Positions 16,875-25,461 of a stretch of 53,094 nt of DNA are shown here, piece by piece. A program made the translations under genes and the position numbers. This stretch comes from Fodinibacter sp038258215 (lineage in GTDB: Bacteria > Actinomycetota > Actinomycetes > Actinomycetales > Dermatophilaceae): contig JBBSQC010000025.1 in the NCBI GenBank assembly GCA_038258215.1, positions 1 through 53,094 of the forward strand. Reading direction: 5' to 3'. Below the pieces are notes generated by a model that saw only the letters and a list, made by a program, of their open reading frames with translations, had not been told where the DNA came from and ran no database searches. Each line of letters opens with the position of its first letter. Positions within the stretch are counted from its first letter, which is position 1.

Positions 16875-17260
16875 GAGCCCTCGCCCCCCGGCCCGGCGTC
16901 GGGCTCGTCCCCGACCGCCATGTCCCGGAGCTCGATGAGCTCCCCGCGGGCGGCGAAGTCGGTGCAGACGCGCACCAGGTCGGCCCGGTCGTCGCTGTCG
17001 AGCAGGTAGAACCCGACGACCTGCTCGACGGACTCGGTGAACGGTCCGTCGGTGACGAGGGCGGCCCCTGAGCCGTCGGGCCGCATCGAGAGGGCCTCCG
17101 CGGACGGCGTGAGCGGGCCGGCGGCCACGATGCGGTGCCCACCCGCGGCCAGGTCCTGGTGGAACTGCTCGTGCGAGCGCATCCCCTTCTCGTGCTCCTC
17201 CGCGGGCAGCCGTGACCATTCCGCCTCCGGCGCGGGCAGCAGGACCAGGTGCCGGCTCAC
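16871..17260 (-). CDS. YCII/DGPF family protein (second of operon)
   Basis: This 129-residue protein carries VTDGPFTESVEQVVGFYLLD in the middle and a Gly/Asp-rich acidic tail. The N-terminus reads SRHLVLLPAPEAEW, more divergent than the flanking YCII proteins. The GTG at 17260 overlaps the first YCII stop (GTGA). Its function is unknown; co-expression with the ECF42 factor is inferred from the four-base overlaps and the shared promoter. Confidence 0.87.
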   Translation of the reverse strand: MSRHLVLLPAPEAEWSRLPAEEHEKGMRSHEQFHQDLAAGGHRIVAAGPLTPSAEALSMRPDGSGAALVTDGPFTESVEQVVGFYLLDSDDRADLVRVCTDFAARGELIELRDMAVGDEPDAGPGGEGS

Positions 17261-17619
17261 GCGGGCCGGTCCTGCGGCTGCACGGTGCGCCGCACCTCGA
17301 TGCCGTCGCCGAGCGCCGCGATGATCTGGCAGCACTCCATGAGGTCGTCGAGGTCGTCGGACTCCACTTGGTAGAAGCCACCGACCTGCTCGGCGGTCTC
17401 GGCGAACGGCCCCTCGGTCACGGCTCCTCCTCCGTGGGGGAGGCAGCGGGCCTCGGTCGTGGCGTGCAGCTCGGCTCCCCCGGTGATCCGGTGGCCGCGC
17501 CTGGTCAGCTCCGCGCTGAAGCGGTTGTACTCGGAGTACCCCGCGGTGCGCTGGACGGTGTCCATGGTGGTCCACCAGCGGTTGGCGTCACCGACGATGA
17601 GGACGACGTACTCGGTCAT
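17257..17619 (-). CDS. YCII/DGPF family protein (first of operon)
   Basis: This 120-residue protein begins TEYVVLIVGDANRWW and has TEGPFAETAEQVGGFYQVE, with Glu in place of the usual Asp of DGPF (residues 69-72). The ATG at 17619 has a strong GGAG ribosome-binding site 7 bases upstream, unlike the other genes of the operon, which rely on overlapping starts. It is the lead gene, about 48 bases downstream of the predicted ECF42 promoter. Ligand and reaction are unknown. Confidence 0.88.
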   Translation of the reverse strand: MTEYVVLIVGDANRWWTTMDTVQRTAGYSEYNRFSAELTRRGHRITGGAELHATTEARCLPHGGGAVTEGPFAETAEQVGGFYQVESDDLDDLMECCQIIAALGDGIEVRRTVQPQDRPA

Positions 17620-17667
17620 GACGTTTCTCCTTCGGTCCGGGCCGCTCGGCTGCGACCTCACCCCGAT

Positions 17668-17694
17668 GACGCACGGGCCGCACGGCATTCGACA
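17668..17694 (-). promoter_or_regulatory. Predicted ECF42 promoter of the YCII-sigma operon
   Basis: On the minus strand TGTCGAA (17694-17688) and CGTC (17671-17668) are separated by 16 bases. This fits the TGTCGAA -35 and CG(A/T)C -10 reported for ECF42 factors in Streptomyces, as I recall them. The element begins 4 bases past the stop of the upstream methyltransferase gene. The same geometry recurs at 52651-52677. Confidence 0.7.
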
Positions 17695-17697
17695 GGT

Positions 17698-18366
17698 CTA
17701 CCGGACTTTCTGGCCGAAGACGTGCGATCGCACCCAGGCGTGCATGGCGACCGCGCCCGCGGCACCGGCGTTGATGGAGCGGGTCGACCCGAACTGCTCG
17801 ATGTGCACGACGGCCGTGCAGGCGGCGCGCGCGGCCTCGCTGAGCCCGGGTCCCTCCTGCCCGAAGAGGAGCACGCACTCGCGCGGCAGGTCGAAGGTCT
17901 CCAGGGGGACCGAGCCCGGCAGGTTGTCGACGCCGACCACCGGGATGCCGTGTCCGTCGCTGCCGGCGGTCGCGGCCCAGGCTACGAGGTCCTCGACGGT
18001 GGCGTGGTGGTGCTCGTGCTGGTAGCGGTCGGTGACCATGGCGCCCCGGCGGTTCCAACGGCGCCTCCCGACGATGTGGAACGCTGCGGCGTTGAACGCG
18101 TTGGCCGTGCGGATCACCGACCCGATGTTGAAGTCGTGACCCCAGTTCTCGACGGCGACGTGGAACGGGTGCCGCGTCGTGTCGAGGTCGGCGACCACGG
18201 CCTCGGTGCGCCAGTAGCGGTAGCGGTCGGCCACGTTGCGGCGGTCGCCGTCGCGCAGCAGGTCGGGGTCCCAGTGGGCCCCCGACGGCCACGGGCCGAC
18301 CCAGGGGCCGACGCCCACCTCGTGGGCCGCGCGCTCCCCGACCGCCGGCGGCTCCTCGCCACTCAC
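17698..18366 (-). CDS. SpoU/TrmH-family RNA methyltransferase
   Basis: This 222-residue SPOUT enzyme should transfer a methyl group from S-adenosylmethionine to a ribose 2'-OH of tRNA or rRNA. Motif 1 is NIGSVIRTANAFNA (about 79-92), motif 2 is LLFGQEGPGLS (about 165-175) and motif 3 is EQFGSTRSINAGAAGAVAM (about 190-208), containing the knot residues. The GTG at 18366 overlaps the stop of the amino-acid transporter ATPase gene (GTGA), so it is translated with that operon. The substrate nucleotide cannot be told from the sequence. Confidence 0.9.
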   Translation of the reverse strand: MSGEEPPAVGERAAHEVGVGPWVGPWPSGAHWDPDLLRDGDRRNVADRYRYWRTEAVVADLDTTRHPFHVAVENWGHDFNIGSVIRTANAFNAAAFHIVGRRRWNRRGAMVTDRYQHEHHHATVEDLVAWAATAGSDGHGIPVVGVDNLPGSVPLETFDLPRECVLLFGQEGPGLSEAARAACTAVVHIEQFGSTRSINAGAAGAVAMHAWVRSHVFGQKVR

Positions 18367-19094
18367 GGCCGGATGCGCGAGAGGAACTGTCGGGTGCGCT
18401 CCTCGCGGGGCTCCCCCAGCACTGCCTCCGGCGGCCCCTGCTCGAGGATGACGCCGCCGTCGAGGAAGCACACGGTGTCGGCGACCTGCCGCGCAAAGCC
18501 CATCTCGTGGGTGTTGAGGATCATCGTCATGCCCTCCTCCTTCAGGGCCCCCAGGAGGTCGAGCACCTCACCCACGAGCTCGGGGTCCAGCGCCGAGGTC
18601 ACCTCGTCCAGGAGCATCACGGACGGGTTGTTGACCAGGGCCCGCGCGATGGCCACCCGTTGCTGTTGGCCGCCGGAGAGGTCGTCGGGGCGCGAGCTCG
18701 CCTTCTCTTCGAGCCCCACCCGCTCGAGCATGGCCATGGCCCGCTCCTCGGCCACCTTCCTCGGCACCTCGTGCACGCGCACCGGGGCCAGGGTGATGTT
18801 GTCGAGAACCGAGAGGTGCGGAAACAGGTTGTAGGCCTGGAAGACGATGCCCATCCGCGAGCGCACCTCGTCGGCGTCGACCCGCGGGTCGGTGATGTCC
18901 TCCTCGGACAGCACGATCCGGCCGTCGTCGATGACCTCGAGGAGGTTGACGCAGCGCAGCAGGGTGGACTTTCCCGAGCCGCTGGCGCCGATCAGCACGA
19001 CGCACTGGCCGCGGTCGACGGTGAGGTCGATGTCGCGCAGTACCACGTTGTCGCCGAAGGACTTCCTGACGTGCTGGAGGCTGAGCAGGCTCAC
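18363..19094 (-). CDS. Polar amino-acid ABC transporter ATPase
   Basis: This 243-residue ATPase is of the GlnQ/HisP type. Walker A is GASGSGKST (about 33-41), the Q-loop FQAYNLFPHL follows, then the signature DLSGGQQQRVAIARAL and Walker B VMLLDEVTSALDPE. The last has Val where many family members have Pro. The N-terminus LSLQHVRKSFGDNVVLRDI starts at a GTG that overlaps the permease stop as GTGA. It powers the transporter whose permease and binding protein lie directly upstream, and couples translationally to the downstream methyltransferase. Confidence 0.93.
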   Translation of the reverse strand: MSLLSLQHVRKSFGDNVVLRDIDLTVDRGQCVVLIGASGSGKSTLLRCVNLLEVIDDGRIVLSEEDITDPRVDADEVRSRMGIVFQAYNLFPHLSVLDNITLAPVRVHEVPRKVAEERAMAMLERVGLEEKASSRPDDLSGGQQQRVAIARALVNNPSVMLLDEVTSALDPELVGEVLDLLGALKEEGMTMILNTHEMGFARQVADTVCFLDGGVILEQGPPEAVLGEPREERTRQFLSRIRP

Positions 19095-19993
19095 AGTATC
19101 CCCGTCGCCCCGTGGCCGCCCTGCCGCCGGGCCACCCAGTCGGTGGCCCTCGCCATCGGGATCGTCAGGCACACGAAGAGGGCGCCCGCGACGACGTAGG
19201 GCGTGAAGTTGAAGTCCCTCGCCGTCTCGATCTGCGCGGCGCGGATCGCGTCGATCACCCCGAGGACCGCGATGAGTCCCGAGTCCTTCTGCAGGGAGAC
19301 GAGGTCGTTCATGAGCGGCGGCACCACCCGGCGCACCGCCTGCGGGAGCACGACGTGGCGCAGGGTCTGGCCGTAGGTCAGGCCCAGCGACCTCGAGGCA
19401 GCCCGCTGGCTCGGGTGCACCGACTCGATGCCGGCCCGGAAGACCTCGGCGACGTAGGCCGAGTAGGAGAGCACCAGCGCCGTCCCTCCCCAGAACACCG
19501 CCGACGTCGGCAGCCCGGACAGCCGCAGGGCGGGCGCACCGAAACCGAGGAGGAAGAGGACCAGGAGCAGCGGCAGGCCTCGGAACAGGTCGACGTAGGC
19601 GGTCGCGAAGAGCCGCAGGGGGAACGCCACCGGCCCCCGGATGGTGCGCATGATGGCCAGGGTCAGCCCGAGGAGGGCGATGAGCACGGCGCACACGAGC
19701 ATCACCCGGATGTTGAGCCACAGCCCCTCCAGCACCGCCGGGAACGCGTCCACGGCCTTGTCCCAGCTGAAGAACGTCTCCTTGACCCGTGGCCACCCTG
19801 GCGACGTGACGACGAGCAGCACGATGACCGCGAGCAGCGCCACCGTCGAGCTCGCGGCGACCACACCGGAACGCTGGGTCCGCGACCGGCGGTAGGCCGC
19901 CCGCTCCTGCTCGAGCGCGCTGGGCACCCACCCGTCGTCGGGCTCCCCCGCCGGTGTCGCCGACGAGGGGGGTGCCACGGAGTCGGACGCCAT
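19091..19993 (-). CDS. Polar amino-acid ABC transporter permease
   Basis: This 300-residue HisM-family permease has a hydrophilic N-terminus of about 45 residues, one extra N-terminal TM, and then the core. It contains VDLFRGLPLLLVLFLLGFG and the ATPase-coupling EAA loop ASRSLGLTYGQTLRHVVLPQ (about 215-235). Only one permease gene is present, so the channel is probably a homodimer. The gene begins 9 bases after the binding-protein stop and ends in a 4-base overlap with the ATPase gene. Confidence 0.92.
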   Translation of the reverse strand: MASDSVAPPSSATPAGEPDDGWVPSALEQERAAYRRSRTQRSGVVAASSTVALLAVIVLLVVTSPGWPRVKETFFSWDKAVDAFPAVLEGLWLNIRVMLVCAVLIALLGLTLAIMRTIRGPVAFPLRLFATAYVDLFRGLPLLLVLFLLGFGAPALRLSGLPTSAVFWGGTALVLSYSAYVAEVFRAGIESVHPSQRAASRSLGLTYGQTLRHVVLPQAVRRVVPPLMNDLVSLQKDSGLIAVLGVIDAIRAAQIETARDFNFTPYVVAGALFVCLTIPMARATDWVARRQGGHGATGIL

Positions 19994-20002
19994 GGGCCTG
20001 GG

Positions 20003-20899
20003 CTACTTGAGCTCGGGGGCGCCCTGGGTGGAGAGCCACTCGGCGACGAGCGCGTCGATCGTGCCGTCCTCCCGCAGCGAGTCCACGGCGGCCGTCACGC
20101 ACCCGGTCAGCGAGCTGCCCTTGTCCAGCACCGCACCGAACTGCTCCGGGGTGCTCCCCACGGCCGGCAGCTGGCCGACGATCGCGCCGTCGTCGAGCTG
20201 GGCGGCCACCGAGTAGAACGCGGTGGGGAGGTCGAGGACGATGCCGTCGATCTGCTTGTTCTGCAGGGCCTGCACTGCGAGGTCGTTGGTGTCGAAGACC
20301 GCGACCTGCTGGGTCGGCTGGATCTGGTCGGTCACCGCCGCGTAGGAGGTGGTGCCGACCTGGGCACCGAGCTTCGCGTCCTTAAGGTCCGCGACCATGG
20401 TCTTGCCGTCGATCGGGCTGCCCGCGTAGGTCACGACCGCCTGGCGCACGTCGTAGTAGCCGGAGGAGAAGTCCACGGCGTTCTTGCGCTCGTCGCTGAT
20501 CGAGACCTGGTTGAGGTCGAGGTCGAAGGCCTTCTTCCCCGGCGCGATGACCGTGTTGAAGGGCGCGACCACCCAGGCGACGGAGCTCTTGTCGAAGCCG
20601 AGGGCGTCGGCGATGGCGAAGCCGACGGCCGACTCGTAGCCCTTCCCGTTGCTCGGGTCGTCGTCGACGAACCACGGCTCGTAGGCGGGCTTGTCGGTGG
20701 CGATGGTCAGGGTGCCCGGCGTCAGCGTGCCGAGCGCGTCCGGGGTGCAGTCGGCGAGCGCGCCGCCAGAGGCGCTTCCGGTCGGGGTCGACGTCGCGGT
20801 GGCGGCGTCGTCGACCGGTTCGCCGCAGGCGCTGACCGCGAGGAGGGCCGCGCCACAGAGCGCGAGCGCCAGGAGCCTGCTGGTGGTGTGGGTGGGCAT
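20003..20899 (-). CDS. Polar amino-acid ABC transporter, substrate-binding lipoprotein
   Basis: This 298-residue family-3 solute-binding lipoprotein has a signal peptide ending in VSAC with lipidated Cys25, then a Thr/Ser/Ala linker. Domain features include GTLTIATDKPAYEPWF, GKGYESAVGFAIADALGF, and DLDLNQVSISDERKNAVDFS, which is the usual ligand-binding and hinge region. It is the first gene of the binding protein-permease-ATPase-methyltransferase operon. A possible -10 (TACATT on the minus strand, 20967-20962) lies about 65 bases upstream. The exact amino acid is not evident. Confidence 0.92.
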   Translation of the reverse strand: MPTHTTSRLLALALCGAALLAVSACGEPVDDAATATSTPTGSASGGALADCTPDALGTLTPGTLTIATDKPAYEPWFVDDDPSNGKGYESAVGFAIADALGFDKSSVAWVVAPFNTVIAPGKKAFDLDLNQVSISDERKNAVDFSSGYYDVRQAVVTYAGSPIDGKTMVADLKDAKLGAQVGTTSYAAVTDQIQPTQQVAVFDTNDLAVQALQNKQIDGIVLDLPTAFYSVAAQLDDGAIVGQLPAVGSTPEQFGAVLDKGSSLTGCVTAAVDSLREDGTIDALVAEWLSTQGAPELK

Positions 20900-21099
20900 G
20901 GTGCGCCGGTCCTTCGGGTGCGGGGGACCCGCCGCAGGGGACGACGGGGTGGAGGCGACAAATGTAGCGCCGGGTGGTCACCACGACGGCAGCCGTCCGA
21001 GCGCCGGAGGCCGAGCACCGGTGTGACGGCGGGACGGGTGGTGGACCGTCACCCGCCGCTCAGGGCGCCTTCAGCCCCGCGGCATACCCTTGAGACGTG

Positions 21100-21774
21100 A
21101 TGCACTCCCTCGGTCCCAACTGGATGGACCCGCAGTTCCTCTTCGACACCTACGGCACGGCCTTCTTCTGGCTCTCGCTCGCGATCGTGTTCGTCGAGTG
21201 CGGCCTCTTCTTCCCGATCCTGCCGGGCGACTCCCTGCTGTTCGCCATCGGCATCTTCATCGCGGGCGGCGAGCTCGAGGTGAACCTCGTGGTGGCCATG
21301 GCGGCCCTGTTCGTCGCCGCCTTCGGGGGCAACGTCGTCGGCTACGAGATCGGCCGGGCGGTCGGTGCACCACTGCGCGAGCGCGACGGGAAGGTCATCC
21401 GCAAGGAGTACTTCGACAAGACCCACGAGTTCTTCGACAAGTACGGCGCCAAGGCCCTGGTCCTCGGCCGGTTCGTGCCGATCGTGCGGACCTACATCAC
21501 CGTGGTGGCCGGCATCGGCCGGATGGAACGGCGTCACTTCTTCACCTGGTCGGCCGTCGGCGCCGGGCTCTGGGTGGTCCTCGTCACGCTCGCCGGGTAC
21601 TTCCTCGGGGCGGTGCCGATCGTGCGCGACAACCTCGAGGCGGCGATCCTCCTCATCGTCTTCCTGTCGGTGGTGCCGATGGTCATCGAGTTCCTCCGGC
21701 ACCGCAGCGCCTCCCGGAACGCGGTCAGCGAGACCGACGAGGTCGTCGACGACGTGCGCGACGGCCGGCTCTGA
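21100..21774 (+). CDS. DedA family membrane protein
   Basis: This 224-residue SNARE-associated/DedA-family protein probably acts in lipid-carrier or phospholipid recycling across the membrane. Typical features are ESGLFFPILPGDSLL in the form ECGLFFPILPGDSLL (about 30-44), GGNVVGYEIGRAVG, and the conserved GRFVPIVRTYITVVAGIGRM loop (about 127-146). The tail is acidic. The ATG at 21100 follows a GTG in frame; either could start translation. It converges with the response-regulator gene with 2 bases between stops. Confidence 0.9.
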   Translation: MHSLGPNWMDPQFLFDTYGTAFFWLSLAIVFVECGLFFPILPGDSLLFAIGIFIAGGELEVNLVVAMAALFVAAFGGNVVGYEIGRAVGAPLRERDGKVIRKEYFDKTHEFFDKYGAKALVLGRFVPIVRTYITVVAGIGRMERRHFFTWSAVGAGLWVVLVTLAGYFLGAVPIVRDNLEAAILLIVFLSVVPMVIEFLRHRSASRNAVSETDEVVDDVRDGRL

Positions 21775-21776
21775 CC

Positions 21777-22406
21777 TCAGCCCTGGAGGTCGATGAGACC
21801 GAGCCGGTATGCCGCGGTGACCGCCGCCGTGCGGTCGGTCACCCCCAGCTTGGCGAAGGCCCGCACCAGGTGCGTCTTGACCGTCGCCTCGCCGATGAAG
21901 AGCTCCCTCCCCACCTCCGCGTTCGAGCGACCGGTCGCCACCAGGCGCAGCACCTCCACCTCGCGGCCGGTGAGGTCCGGGACCACCGGGGCCCGCAGCC
22001 GCTCGGCGAGCCGGGCCGCGACCGGGGGCGCGAGCACCGTCTCGCCGCGCGCGGCCCGGCGGATGGCGTCGGCGAGCACCACGGTGGGTGCGTCCTTCAG
22101 GAGATAGCCGCGCGCCCCCGCCTCCACGGCCCGGATGATGTCGGCGTCGGTGTCGTAGGTCGTGAGCACGAGCACCTGCGGTGCCCCGGGGAGGGCCGCG
22201 ATGCGGGCGGTCGCCTCGGCGCCGTCCATGACCGGCATCCGCAGGTCCATCAGGACCACGTCGGGCGTGAGGAGCGGCACGCGGGCCACCGCCTCCGCCC
22301 CGTCGGCCGCCTCGCCGACGACCTCGAAGTCGGCCTCCTCCCCCAGCATCGCCACCATCCCGGCGCGCACGACCGGGTGGTCGTCGACGACGAGCAGGCG
22401 GATCAC
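21777..22406 (-). CDS. NarL/LuxR-family response regulator
   Basis: This 209-residue DNA-binding regulator has a receiver domain (1-120) with DDHP at 8-11, phospho-acceptor Asp54 in DVVLMDLRMP, and Lys104 in LLKDAP. A LuxR-type HTH follows (about 145-205: LTGREVEVLRLVATGRSNAEVGRELFIGEATVKTH). The GTG at 22406 overlaps the histidine-kinase stop (GTGA). Its likely target is the ABC-2 exporter encoded upstream on the same strand. DNA-binding specificity is not visible. Confidence 0.94.
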   Translation of the reverse strand: MIRLLVVDDHPVVRAGMVAMLGEEADFEVVGEAADGAEAVARVPLLTPDVVLMDLRMPVMDGAEATARIAALPGAPQVLVLTTYDTDADIIRAVEAGARGYLLKDAPTVVLADAIRRAARGETVLAPPVAARLAERLRAPVVPDLTGREVEVLRLVATGRSNAEVGRELFIGEATVKTHLVRAFAKLGVTDRTAAVTAAYRLGLIDLQG

Positions 22407-23611
22407 CGGGGCACCTCCAGGCGCAGCGTCGTGCCGCCACCGCGCCGGCTGTGGAGCGCGACCGTGCCGCCGACCTCCGCCGCGCGGGAGTGCCGGCCGT
22501 CGAGGCCGAAGCCTCCCCGGTCGGCGGCGGCGTCGAAGCCCCGACCGTCGTCGCACACGGTGAGCACCACGCGCGACTCGTCGTAGGTGAGCGCGAGGTC
22601 GACGCGGGAGGCGGCGGCGTGGCGGCGCACGTTGGCGAGGGCCTCCTGGGCGGTGCGCAGGATGACCACCTCGGTCGACCCGCCCAGGGGCTCCGGCTCG
22701 CCGTCGACGCGCACCTCGGCCCGCAGCCCGTTCTCGTGACTCACCGCGGAGCCCAGACGCACCAGCGCCTCGACCAGGGTGCGGGACTGGAGGTGCCCCG
22801 GCGTGAGCTCGGCCACGATCAGGCGGGCCTCGGCGAGGTTGTCGACCGCCGTGAGCTCGACGAGGTCGAGCCGCTCGCGGGCCGCGGCGGTGTCCCCGCG
22901 CGCCAGGGCGGCGTCGGCGGCCCGGGTGAGGGTGATGACCGAGGTGAAGCCCTGGGCCAGGGTGTCGTGGATCTCGCGCGAGATCCGTTCGCGCTCCTCA
23001 TGGACACCACGGTCACGCTCCACGGCCGCAAGGGCCGCCTGGGTGGCCCGGAGCTCGTCGATGGTCGCGGCGCGCCCCTGTGCCTCGTCGACGATCCGGT
23101 TGATGAACAGGCCCAGCGAGAGGGAGAGGCCGATCGAGATCAGGCCGCTGACGAACACCTCCGCCAGGGCCTCCCGCGAAAAGTCGGCCTGGGCCCAGCG
23201 CACCTGCTGGAAGGACGCGACGACGACGAACGTGCCCGCCGCTGCCCACCGCGTCGGGAGCATCGCCCACATCTGGGGGAAGAGCGCGAAGAAGAGGAGC
23301 CAGGTTTCCGTGCCCTCGTCGAGCACCTGGATGGCGAGCAGGGAGCTCCACGCGACCACGTGGTAGGCCACGGCCCAGCGCACGTGGGCGTGGTTCATCC
23401 CCTTGCGCCCGAGCACGGCATACGCGATGGCCATGACGAGGAGCAGCGCAACGCTCGGAGCCCAGCCGCGCGGGCCGGGCTCGACGAGGGTCACGACGAG
23501 CGCTGCTCCCCAGATCACGGCGTAGACCGCGTGCCAGAACGGCTGCTGGCGCACCCACATGCCCTGGAACTCCTCCGACGAGCTCGGCTGCGTGGTCACG
23601 GGGTCCATCAT
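22403..23611 (-). CDS. Two-component sensor histidine kinase (HisKA_3)
   Basis: This protein of about 402 residues has five or six TM helices in the first 175 residues and no large extracellular domain, so it resembles intramembrane-sensing kinases linked to ABC exporters. A coiled stretch leads to the phospho-acceptor His215 in ISREIHDTLAQG, followed by the HATPase region with EALANVRRHA and DDGRGFD-GGFGLDGRHSRA. The ATG at 23611 is preferred because GAGGGG lies 8-9 bases before it; a GTG at 23620 abuts that site. It is coupled to the permease gene (12-base gap) and to the regulator (GTGA). Confidence 0.93.
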   Translation of the reverse strand: MMDPVTTQPSSSEEFQGMWVRQQPFWHAVYAVIWGAALVVTLVEPGPRGWAPSVALLLVMAIAYAVLGRKGMNHAHVRWAVAYHVVAWSSLLAIQVLDEGTETWLLFFALFPQMWAMLPTRWAAAGTFVVVASFQQVRWAQADFSREALAEVFVSGLISIGLSLSLGLFINRIVDEAQGRAATIDELRATQAALAAVERDRGVHEERERISREIHDTLAQGFTSVITLTRAADAALARGDTAAARERLDLVELTAVDNLAEARLIVAELTPGHLQSRTLVEALVRLGSAVSHENGLRAEVRVDGEPEPLGGSTEVVILRTAQEALANVRRHAAASRVDLALTYDESRVVLTVCDDGRGFDAAADRGGFGLDGRHSRAAEVGGTVALHSRRGGGTTLRLEVPR

Positions 23612-23623
23612 CGCGCTCACCCC

Positions 23624-24427
23624 TCAGGTCGTGCCGCGCTTGAACCACTTGAACGTGGTGACGCACAGGACCAGGCCCCCGATGCCCCAGGCCAGCAGCA
23701 CCACGAGGGTCTTGCCCGTCTCCCACGACCCCGCCATCTCGGCGGACGCCATGTCGGCCGGGAAGAACACCGAGCGCATCCCCTGCGCGATCCACTTCAG
23801 GGGGAAGATCGAGGCCACCTGCTGCAGCCACGGGGGGATGTCGGTGAAGGCGATGTAGACCCCGGAGATGAACTGCAGCACGAGCATCGGACCGATGACG
23901 ACCGCTCCGATCGACCTCGAGGTCGCCATCGAGGAGTAGGCGATGCCGAGCACGGTGCCGCTGAACACCCCCGCGACGAAGACCATCACGAAGATGCCCC
24001 AGCGGTCGGCCGAGTCGGGAAGGTCCACCCCGAAGAACAGCCGCGCCACCACGAGGAGCAGCACCGTCTGGAGGGTGGAGGTGATGCCGACCAGACCGAC
24101 CTTGCCGAGGAAGTAGGTGACCGGCGGCATCGGGGTGGCGCGCAGCCGCTTGAGGCTGCCGTCGTCGCGCTCGGTGGCGACGGAGAGGGCCATCGTCTGG
24201 AAGCTCGTGAGGAGCACGCCCGCGGAGAGCATGCCGGGGAGGAAGAACAGGCCGGCCGTCATGCCACCGGCCCCTCCGCCATCCTCGAACTGGCTCCCGA
24301 AGATCACCGAGAAGAGGGTGAGCAGCAGGATCGGGAAGAGGAAGGAGAAGAACACCGACTCCTTCTCGCGGGAGTACATCTTCAGCTCGAGGACCGTGCG
24401 GTCCCACCCGAGGGCGACGGCGCTCAT
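23624..24427 (-). CDS. ABC-2 type exporter permease
   Basis: This 267-residue permease has six TM segments in the ABC-2 pattern: FFSFLFPILLLTLFSVIFG near the start, then GMLSAGVLLTSFQTMALSVATERDDGSLKRLRATPMPP (the conserved permease loop), and three more helices. The ATG overlaps the ATPase stop as ATGA. Together with the ATPase it should export an antibiotic, peptide or lipid. The adjacent kinase-regulator pair suggests induction by that substrate. Confidence 0.9.
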   Translation of the reverse strand: MSAVALGWDRTVLELKMYSREKESVFFSFLFPILLLTLFSVIFGSQFEDGGGAGGMTAGLFFLPGMLSAGVLLTSFQTMALSVATERDDGSLKRLRATPMPPVTYFLGKVGLVGITSTLQTVLLLVVARLFFGVDLPDSADRWGIFVMVFVAGVFSGTVLGIAYSSMATSRSIGAVVIGPMLVLQFISGVYIAFTDIPPWLQQVASIFPLKWIAQGMRSVFFPADMASAEMAGSWETGKTLVVLLAWGIGGLVLCVTTFKWFKRGTT

Positions 24428-25296
24428 GCGGGGACCTCCGTGGTCTCGTCGTTGAGGTGTGGCGCGATGAGCGCGAGGTAGGTGTCCTCCAGGGACGGTC
24501 TCGTGACGGTGAGCTCCTGGACCTCACCACCGGGGGCCCTCGCTGCGATCCGAGCCACCTCCGCCGTGGGGGTCGCGGTGCGCAGCGTGCGGCGCTCGCC
24601 GTCCTCGACCCACGTCACGGTCGCCTCCTCACCCTGGCGACCACCAAGGGCCGAGGGCGTGTCGAGGGCCAGGAGGCGGCCGGCCGCGATGACACCGACC
24701 CGGTCGGCGAGGGCTTCGGCCTCGTCGAGGTAGTGGGTGGTGAGCAGGATGGTCGTGCCACCGGTGGCGAGCCCGCGGATGAGGTCCCAGAAGTCCCGTC
24801 GCGCCTGCGGGTCGAAGCCGGTCGTCGGCTCGTCGAGGAAGAGCAGCTCCGGGTCGCCGACGATGCCCAGCCCCACGTCGAGGCGGCGGCGCTGGCCACC
24901 GCTGAGCCCGACGATCCGGTCATCGGCCTTGTCCGACAGCCCGACGGCCGCGATCACCTCCTCGACGTCCCTCGGGTGGGAGTAGACCTTGGCGCTGCTC
25001 TCGATGGCCTCTCTCGGGGTGATGAGGTCCAGGCCGCCGGAGGTCTGCAGGACGATGCCGATGCGGTCGCGCCAGGAGCGCGGGGCCCGGTGCGGGTCGG
25101 TGCCGAGGACCGCGACCTCACCGGCATCCCGGGCGCGGAACCCCTCGAGGATCTCCACGGTCGTCGTCTTGCCGGCGCCGTTGGGGCCGAGGAGGGAGAA
25201 GACCTCGCCCTCGTGGATGTCGAGGTCGAGGCCGTCGACGGCCTGGTGCCCGCCGTAGCGCTTGGCCAGGCCCCTGATGGTGATCGCGTCGCTCAT
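24424..25296 (-). CDS. ABC-2 exporter ATPase
   Basis: This 290-residue ATPase is of the DrrA/CcmA type. Walker A is GPNGAGKTT (37-45), the signature LSGGQRRRLDVGLGI, and Walker B ELLFLDEPTTGFDP; a C-terminal accessory domain with RPSLEDTYLALI closes it. The ATG at 25296 gives MSDAITIRGLAKRYGG. Longer in-frame readings run into the repeat region and were rejected. It heads the ATPase-permease-kinase-regulator operon, in which every junction overlaps or nearly so. Confidence 0.93.
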   Translation of the reverse strand: MSDAITIRGLAKRYGGHQAVDGLDLDIHEGEVFSLLGPNGAGKTTTVEILEGFRARDAGEVAVLGTDPHRAPRSWRDRIGIVLQTSGGLDLITPREAIESSAKVYSHPRDVEEVIAAVGLSDKADDRIVGLSGGQRRRLDVGLGIVGDPELLFLDEPTTGFDPQARRDFWDLIRGLATGGTTILLTTHYLDEAEALADRVGVIAAGRLLALDTPSALGGRQGEEATVTWVEDGERRTLRTATPTAEVARIAARAPGGEVQELTVTRPSLEDTYLALIAPHLNDETTEVPA

Positions 25297-25394
25297 GGGT
25301 CCAGCGTCGCGGATGCCGTGGCCAGCGGGGCAGACCCGGGCGGTGGACCGGCCGTCCACCGTCCGGTGGACACCCGCCGAGTCATCGATGTGCA

Positions 25395-25461
25395 GCAACT
25401 GACCAATAGGTCACTTCTTTACATCCGGCTGTGCAGAAACTGGCCTATTGGTCGATTGTTC
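25395..25461. repeat. Palindromic repeat family B, inverted pair after lemA
   Basis: Two copies of a GACC-AATA-GGTC-type element lie head to head: 25395-25422 and 25436-25461. The second touches the lemA stop codon. The first, read on the minus strand, shares 22 identical bases with the third unit of the array at 33831-33953. Confidence 0.8.

Noticed and set aside
22451..24481. A 676-codon plus-strand frame across the kinase and ABC-2 permease genes
   Set aside because: It is the Arg/Glu/His/Gly-rich shadow of certain genes on the other strand, with no ribosome-binding site or domain.
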